DNA of 64,000 nt from contig JBQDEV010000011.1 of the NCBI GenBank assembly GCA_052084925.1, forward strand, positions 1-64,000, in the 5' to 3' direction. A program made the position numbers and the translations under genes. This DNA comes from CmP2 sp052084925 (GTDB taxonomy: Bacteria > Actinomycetota > Actinomycetes > Actinomycetales > Micrococcaceae). Below are positions 60,855-64,000 of the stretch, piece after piece. Numbering within the stretch: the first letter of the stretch is position 1; each line of letters starts with the position of its first letter. The notes beneath the pieces are model-generated. The model did no database searches. It worked only from the letters and a program-made list of their open reading frames with translations, and was not told where the DNA came from.

Positions 60855-61487
60855 ATGACCCAGCAGACCGCGGAACGTTCAGCAGTGACCACCTTGGATG
60901 AGCAGGAAATCGACCTGCTCTTCGGCGAGGCCTACACGACCTATGCTTTCAGCGACGAGGAGGTTGATCCTGAACTCGTGGCCCGGGTATACGAAGACGC
61001 GCGCTGGGCACCGACCGCAATGAACATTCAGCCGCTGCGTCTGACCGTGGTCCCGGCCGGAGACGCTCGCGCGACGCTGGTCGAGCAGATGGCGGAGGGG
61101 AACAAGCAGAAGACGGCGGACGCCCCGATGACCGTGATCGTTGCTTTCGACCCGAACTGGCACGTGCACATGCCGCACCTGGCGCCGCACCGTGAAGGGC
61201 TGCGCGAGGATTTCGAGGCCAAGCCGGAGGCCCGGGAATCCATGGGCCGGACCAACGCGCTGCTGCAGGTTGGGTACTTCGTGCTGGCACTGCGCGCCCA
61301 CGGCCTGCAGGTGGGACCGATGGCCGGATTCAACGCGGCCGGTGTCGACGAGGCATTCCACGCGGAGAACGGGTGGACGACCCTGCTGGCCCTGAACATC
61401 GGACACGGCCCCCGCGCCGAGGACGAGACTGCCCAGCGCCCGCGCGCCGGCCGACTGAGCTTCGAACAGGCCGCCCAGGTGCTCTGA
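60855..61487 (+). CDS. nitroreductase-family protein, RutE/HadB-like
   Basis: 210 residues. An FMN nitroreductase fold with YEDARWAPTAMNIQPLRLTVV, GRTNALLQVGYFVLALRAHGLQVGPMAGFNAAGVDEAF and GWTTLLALNIGHG. This pattern is that of putative malonic semialdehyde reductase (RutE), which reduces malonic semialdehyde to 3-hydroxypropionate, although the rest of the rut pathway is not here. ATG preceded by GAGAGG. A single gene. Confidence 0.85.
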   Translation: MTQQTAERSAVTTLDEQEIDLLFGEAYTTYAFSDEEVDPELVARVYEDARWAPTAMNIQPLRLTVVPAGDARATLVEQMAEGNKQKTADAPMTVIVAFDPNWHVHMPHLAPHREGLREDFEAKPEARESMGRTNALLQVGYFVLALRAHGLQVGPMAGFNAAGVDEAFHAENGWTTLLALNIGHGPRAEDETAQRPRAGRLSFEQAAQVL

Positions 61488-61546
61488 ACCTGCCGCTAGT
61501 CGCTGCCGCCGGGCAAGACCGCCGACCAGCCGACGCGGGTGAGCGG

Positions 61547-62116
61547 TCAGGCGTTCTGCGCGGTGTTCTCGACGAGGGTCTGCACCCAGCGCTCGGTCGC
61601 GCGGGGATGTCCGAAGCGGACGGTCCGCAGCCCGGGGTAGCGGTCCTCGAGGGTGGGTATCACCGGCTTGAGCTTGTTGCGGGTGCGCCACCCCCAGCGC
61701 AGGATGTGGTCCTGGTCGGTGAAGATGGTGTGCAGCGGTGGCTCGTAGTTGCCGTTCCAGAGCGGCTGCCGTGTCAGCCGACGGGTCAGCGTGCGACGGG
61801 TGAGCCGACGCATCTGCAGCGAGACCGGATAGTCCAGCCACAGCAGGGTGTCCGCACGCGCCACAATTTTGGGCCGCACCTCGCGGTACTGCAGCTCGAT
61901 GACCCACTGCTCACCGGCGATGAACTCCTCGACTTCGGCGACGAAGTTCTCCCGGCGGGTCCACCCAGGGCCATGATGCAAACTGTCGATCTCGACCCGC
62001 GGATACTCCAGAATCTCCGCCAGTCGGTCGCTCAGCGTCGTCTTGCCCGAGCCGCTCACTCCGGCCACGGCGATCCGCTGCGGTGTCCAGTCGAGCGGGT
62101 CGTCAGCGGTGCGCAT
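61547..62116 (-). CDS. P-loop kinase-like protein (FlaR/adenylate-kinase-like)
   Basis: 189 residues from the ATG at 62114-62116. Walker A GVSGSGKTTLSDRL near 20, then the substrate-lid region EIDSLHHGPGWTRRENFVAEVEEFI and WLDYPVSLQMRRLTRRTLTRRL. It belongs to the small nucleoside-kinase-like family annotated as DNA topology modulation protein; the true substrate is unknown. It overlaps the 3' end of gluQ by 14 bp, so the two are translated together. Confidence 0.8.
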   Translation of the reverse strand: MRTADDPLDWTPQRIAVAGVSGSGKTTLSDRLAEILEYPRVEIDSLHHGPGWTRRENFVAEVEEFIAGEQWVIELQYREVRPKIVARADTLLWLDYPVSLQMRRLTRRTLTRRLTRQPLWNGNYEPPLHTIFTDQDHILRWGWRTRNKLKPVIPTLEDRYPGLRTVRFGHPRATERWVQTLVENTAQNA

Positions 62117-63113
62117 CGGTGCTCTCTCCGCCGTTCTGGTCTTCGCCGTCGAGACCACGGAAGATCCACGGTTGCGTGGGCAGCGCGCTGGGGTCGAAGG
62201 CGTCGAGGGCGGCCTCCAGTGACTCCCCGGGCAGGCCGACCGATTCCAGCAGCCGGGCCCGCACGGCGTGGGCGCGCTCGGTGTCGATGGCGCCATCGTC
62301 GTCGACGGACCCCAGTATCCCTAGATCTTCGAGCGTGACGGCCCCGTCGCGCTTGGCCAGTCGCTGCCCCTGCTCGTTGAGCACCAGGGGCACATGGGCA
62401 TACTCGGTGGCAGGGGTCGGCCGCCCCGAAAGGCGCGCCCACAGCCGCGCCAGCCAATCCTGACGTGGGGTGGAACTGAGCAGGTCATCGCCGCGCACCA
62501 CCTGGTCGATGCCCTGGCTGAGGTCATCGATGACGACGGCGAGGTTATAGGCGTAGGCGCCATCGTTGCGGCGCACCACGAAATCGTCGACGACGGCGCT
62601 CACCGAACCATGGAGCACATCGGTCACCTCGTGCACCGGCTTGGCGCCGTCCGTGTCGTTTGCGGCGCGGGCGGCATCGATGCGCAGCGCGGCCGGACGC
62701 TCGGCGCGACGCCGGGCCCGTTCATTCTCACTGAGCTCGCGGCAGGTGCCCGGGTAGGCGCCCGGCGGCAGATGCGGGTCAGGGTGCGGGGCTGAGGCGG
62801 CTTCGGCGATGTCCTTGCGGGAGCAGTAGCACTCGTAGAGCAGACCGTGCTCGTCGAGCAGGGCGCGAGCCTGATCGTAGAGTCCGGTCCGGTCGGACTG
62901 GCGCACCGCGGGTCCATCCCAGCTCAGTCCCATGGCCTCGAGCTCGCGCAACTGCTGGGCCTCGGCCCCGGCGCGCACCCGGTCCAGATCCTCGATGCGT
63001 AATAGCACCTCGCGATCGGTACTGCGGGCGAACAGCCACGCCAGCAGGGCAGTGCGCAGGTTGCCCAGATGCAGCTGGCCGGTAGGGCTCGGTGCGTAGC
63101 GTCCAGCGCTCAT
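62103..63113 (-). CDS. gluQ: glutamyl-Q tRNA(Asp) synthetase
   Basis: 336 residues from the ATG at 63111-63113 (AGGGAG upstream). It resembles the catalytic core of glutamyl-tRNA synthetase without the anticodon-binding domain: GRYAPSPTGQLHLGNLRTALLAW (HLGN replaces HIGH), a zinc-type knot CYCSRKDI..GTCREL, and RLAKRDG in place of KMSKS. Such enzymes attach glutamate to queuosine in tRNA(Asp). It is located between the SRP RNA gene and a P-loop gene. Confidence 0.9.
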   Translation of the reverse strand: MSAGRYAPSPTGQLHLGNLRTALLAWLFARSTDREVLLRIEDLDRVRAGAEAQQLRELEAMGLSWDGPAVRQSDRTGLYDQARALLDEHGLLYECYCSRKDIAEAASAPHPDPHLPPGAYPGTCRELSENERARRRAERPAALRIDAARAANDTDGAKPVHEVTDVLHGSVSAVVDDFVVRRNDGAYAYNLAVVIDDLSQGIDQVVRGDDLLSSTPRQDWLARLWARLSGRPTPATEYAHVPLVLNEQGQRLAKRDGAVTLEDLGILGSVDDDGAIDTERAHAVRARLLESVGLPGESLEAALDAFDPSALPTQPWIFRGLDGEDQNGGESTDAHR

Positions 63114-63150
63114 GTCATCTCCCTGGGCAGAGGCGGATGGGGAAACGAAG

Positions 63151-63238
63151 AGCCCCTCACGCACCTGCCAGAGCCTACTTACCCTTGCTGCATTCCTGCC
63201 CTGGGGGAGTTCAGTAAGATGACACCACGTGAGGGGCC
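63151..63238 (-). ncRNA. ffs: signal recognition particle RNA, small bacterial type
   Basis: On the minus strand the stretch contains CCCCCAGGGCAGGAATGCAG then CAAGGGTAAG, the conserved SRP domain IV with a GGAA tetraloop closed by GCA/UGC and the asymmetric loop. The outer helix pairs GCCCCTCACG (63152-63161) with CGTGAGGGGC (63228-63237), setting the ends. The RNA binds Ffh for membrane targeting. It lies between gluQ and the TIM-barrel gene. Confidence 0.92.
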
Positions 63239-63248
63239 GTCCACCATG

Positions 63249-64000
63249 TTAGCAGTCGCGCTGGGAGTATGCCGCATCGAAGGCTGACTCCGAGGGCTCG
63301 AAGGCACTGCTACGCACGAACTCCAGCGCCAGGGGCGCCCCGACCAGTCGGTTCATGCCGGCGTCCTCCCACTCCACGGAGAGTGGACCCTGATAATCGA
63401 TGGCGTTGAGCATCCGGAAGGCATCGGCCCAGGGCACATCGCCTAAGCCGGTGGAGATGAAGTCCCAGCCGCGTCGCGGATCCGCCCAGGGCAGATGCGA
63501 GGCCAGCCGACCGTTGCGCCCGTTGGACATGCGCAGCTTCGTGTCCTTGCAATGCACGTGATAGATCCGATCCCGGAAGTCCCAGAGGAAGCTCACCGGG
63601 TCAATGCCCTGCCAGACCATGTGCGAGGGGTCCCAGTTCAGCCCGAACGCCTCACGATGGCCGATCGCTTCCAGGGTGCGCTGGGTGGTCCAATAGTCGT
63701 AGGCGATCTCCGAGGGGTGCGGCTCCAGCGCGAAGCGCACCCCCTCCTGGTCGAAGACGTCCATGATCGGATTCCAGCGATCCGCGAAGTCCCGGTAGCC
63801 GGCGTCGATGAGCTCCTCGCTGGCCGGCGGGAACATGGCCACATACTTCCAGATCGACGACCCGGTGAAGCCGGTGACCGTGGAGACCCCCAAGCGGGCG
63901 GCGGCGCGGGCGGTGACCTTGAGCTCGTCGGCGGCGCGCTGGCGGATACCCTCGGGGTCGCCGTCGCCCCAGATCCGGTCGGGCAAGATGTCCCGGTGCC
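63249..64000 (-). CDS. sugar phosphate isomerase/epimerase, TIM barrel (5' end outside window)
   Basis: The frame is open from the stop at 63249 to the right edge, about 250 codons, so the start is missing. AP-endonuclease-2/xylose-isomerase-like TIM barrel: TGFTGSSIWKYVAMFPP, RFALEPHPSEIAYDYWTT (metal Glu), FGLNWDPSHMVWQGID (Asp/His), IYHVHCKDTKLR (His) and GPLSVEWEDAGM (Glu). These are the usual divalent-metal ligands. Inositol, hydroxypyruvate or sugar epimerisation are possible roles; nothing in the window decides. Confidence 0.87.
   Translation of the reverse strand, partial: HRDILPDRIWGDGDPEGIRQRAADELKVTARAAARLGVSTVTGFTGSSIWKYVAMFPPASEELIDAGYRDFADRWNPIMDVFDQEGVRFALEPHPSEIAYDYWTTQRTLEAIGHREAFGLNWDPSHMVWQGIDPVSFLWDFRDRIYHVHCKDTKLRMSNGRNGRLASHLPWADPRRGWDFISTGLGDVPWADAFRMLNAIDYQGPLSVEWEDAGMNRLVGAPLALEFVRSSAFEPSESAFDAAYSQRDC

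Noticed and set aside
1..64000. tRNA genes, rRNA genes, CRISPR arrays, prophage or transposase genes
   Set aside because: I looked in the intergenic regions and protein set and saw no cloverleaf with CCA-type ends, no spaced short repeats and no transposase or integrase. Only the SRP RNA and the SAM riboswitch could be supported as RNA elements.

Overview
The window is about 64 kb of high-GC DNA from a Gram-positive actinobacterium. The best fit is a Micrococcales-type genome: compact dnaX-recR-lysC and purS-purQ-purL blocks, a short SRP RNA, a Glu-Q-tRNA(Asp) synthetase, NarL-type two-component pairs and GlxR/CRP-like boxes. The genus cannot be fixed from the sequence alone. It is draft sequence: three runs of exactly 10 N (12106-12115, 16033-16042, 20488-20497) mark contig joins, and the flanks of the first two contain homopolymer or low-quality sequence.

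Left third (1-31 kb), accessory catabolic and sulfur region. 1-12 kb holds a CocE-type hydrolase (cut by the window edge), a metallo-beta-lactamase-fold hydrolase, a TfdB-like phenol monooxygenase, a five-gene minus-strand operon (two phosphotriesterase-family proteins, a flavin monooxygenase, an HSL-type esterase, an AraC regulator), a GntR/UTRA regulator and a DHA2-type MFS transporter. Together they look like uptake and breakdown of an aromatic ester or lactone. One of the two phosphotriesterase paralogues has lost almost all metal ligands. 12.2-16 kb holds a SAM riboswitch in front of a DszA/NtaA-type flavin monooxygenase, then a lipoprotein binding protein divergent from a LysR regulator, probably an organosulfur-scavenging unit. 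16-21 kb is a patchwork: a 222-bp direct repeat brackets an MHS-family transporter, a cupin and a PucR-type regulator, with fragments of a second monooxygenase/LysR module at the contig ends. 22.5-28 kb is an aryl-alcohol cassette (eugenol/vanillyl-alcohol oxidase homologue, aldehyde dehydrogenase, alcohol dehydrogenase, AraC regulator) bracketed by a 43-bp direct repeat that copies the 3' end of a small membrane-protein gene. It is followed by an IclR regulator, a LigW-like decarboxylase and a second orphan binding lipoprotein.

Middle (31-47 kb): malic enzyme, three unrecognised minus-strand genes, a siderophore-interacting protein, then a four-gene unit containing a two-component system with a 65-residue secreted peptide encoded between regulator and kinase (36.4-38.8 kb). 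That unit is the best candidate here for an undescribed signalling system. Next come the purSQL operon, an XRE regulator with a membrane partner, two VOC proteins and an Nramp-type metal transporter.

Right third (47-64 kb) is mostly core: a kinase/regulator/ABC-2 exporter operon, a GNAT protein, a conserved actinobacterial protein often labelled 3-methyladenine glycosylase, a phosphosulfolactate-synthase homologue with an MmgE/PrpD protein, lysC, recR, dnaX, a RutE-like nitroreductase, a P-loop kinase-like protein, gluQ, the SRP RNA, and a TIM-barrel isomerase that continues past the right edge. Perfect hairpins between convergent genes mark most transcription-unit ends.
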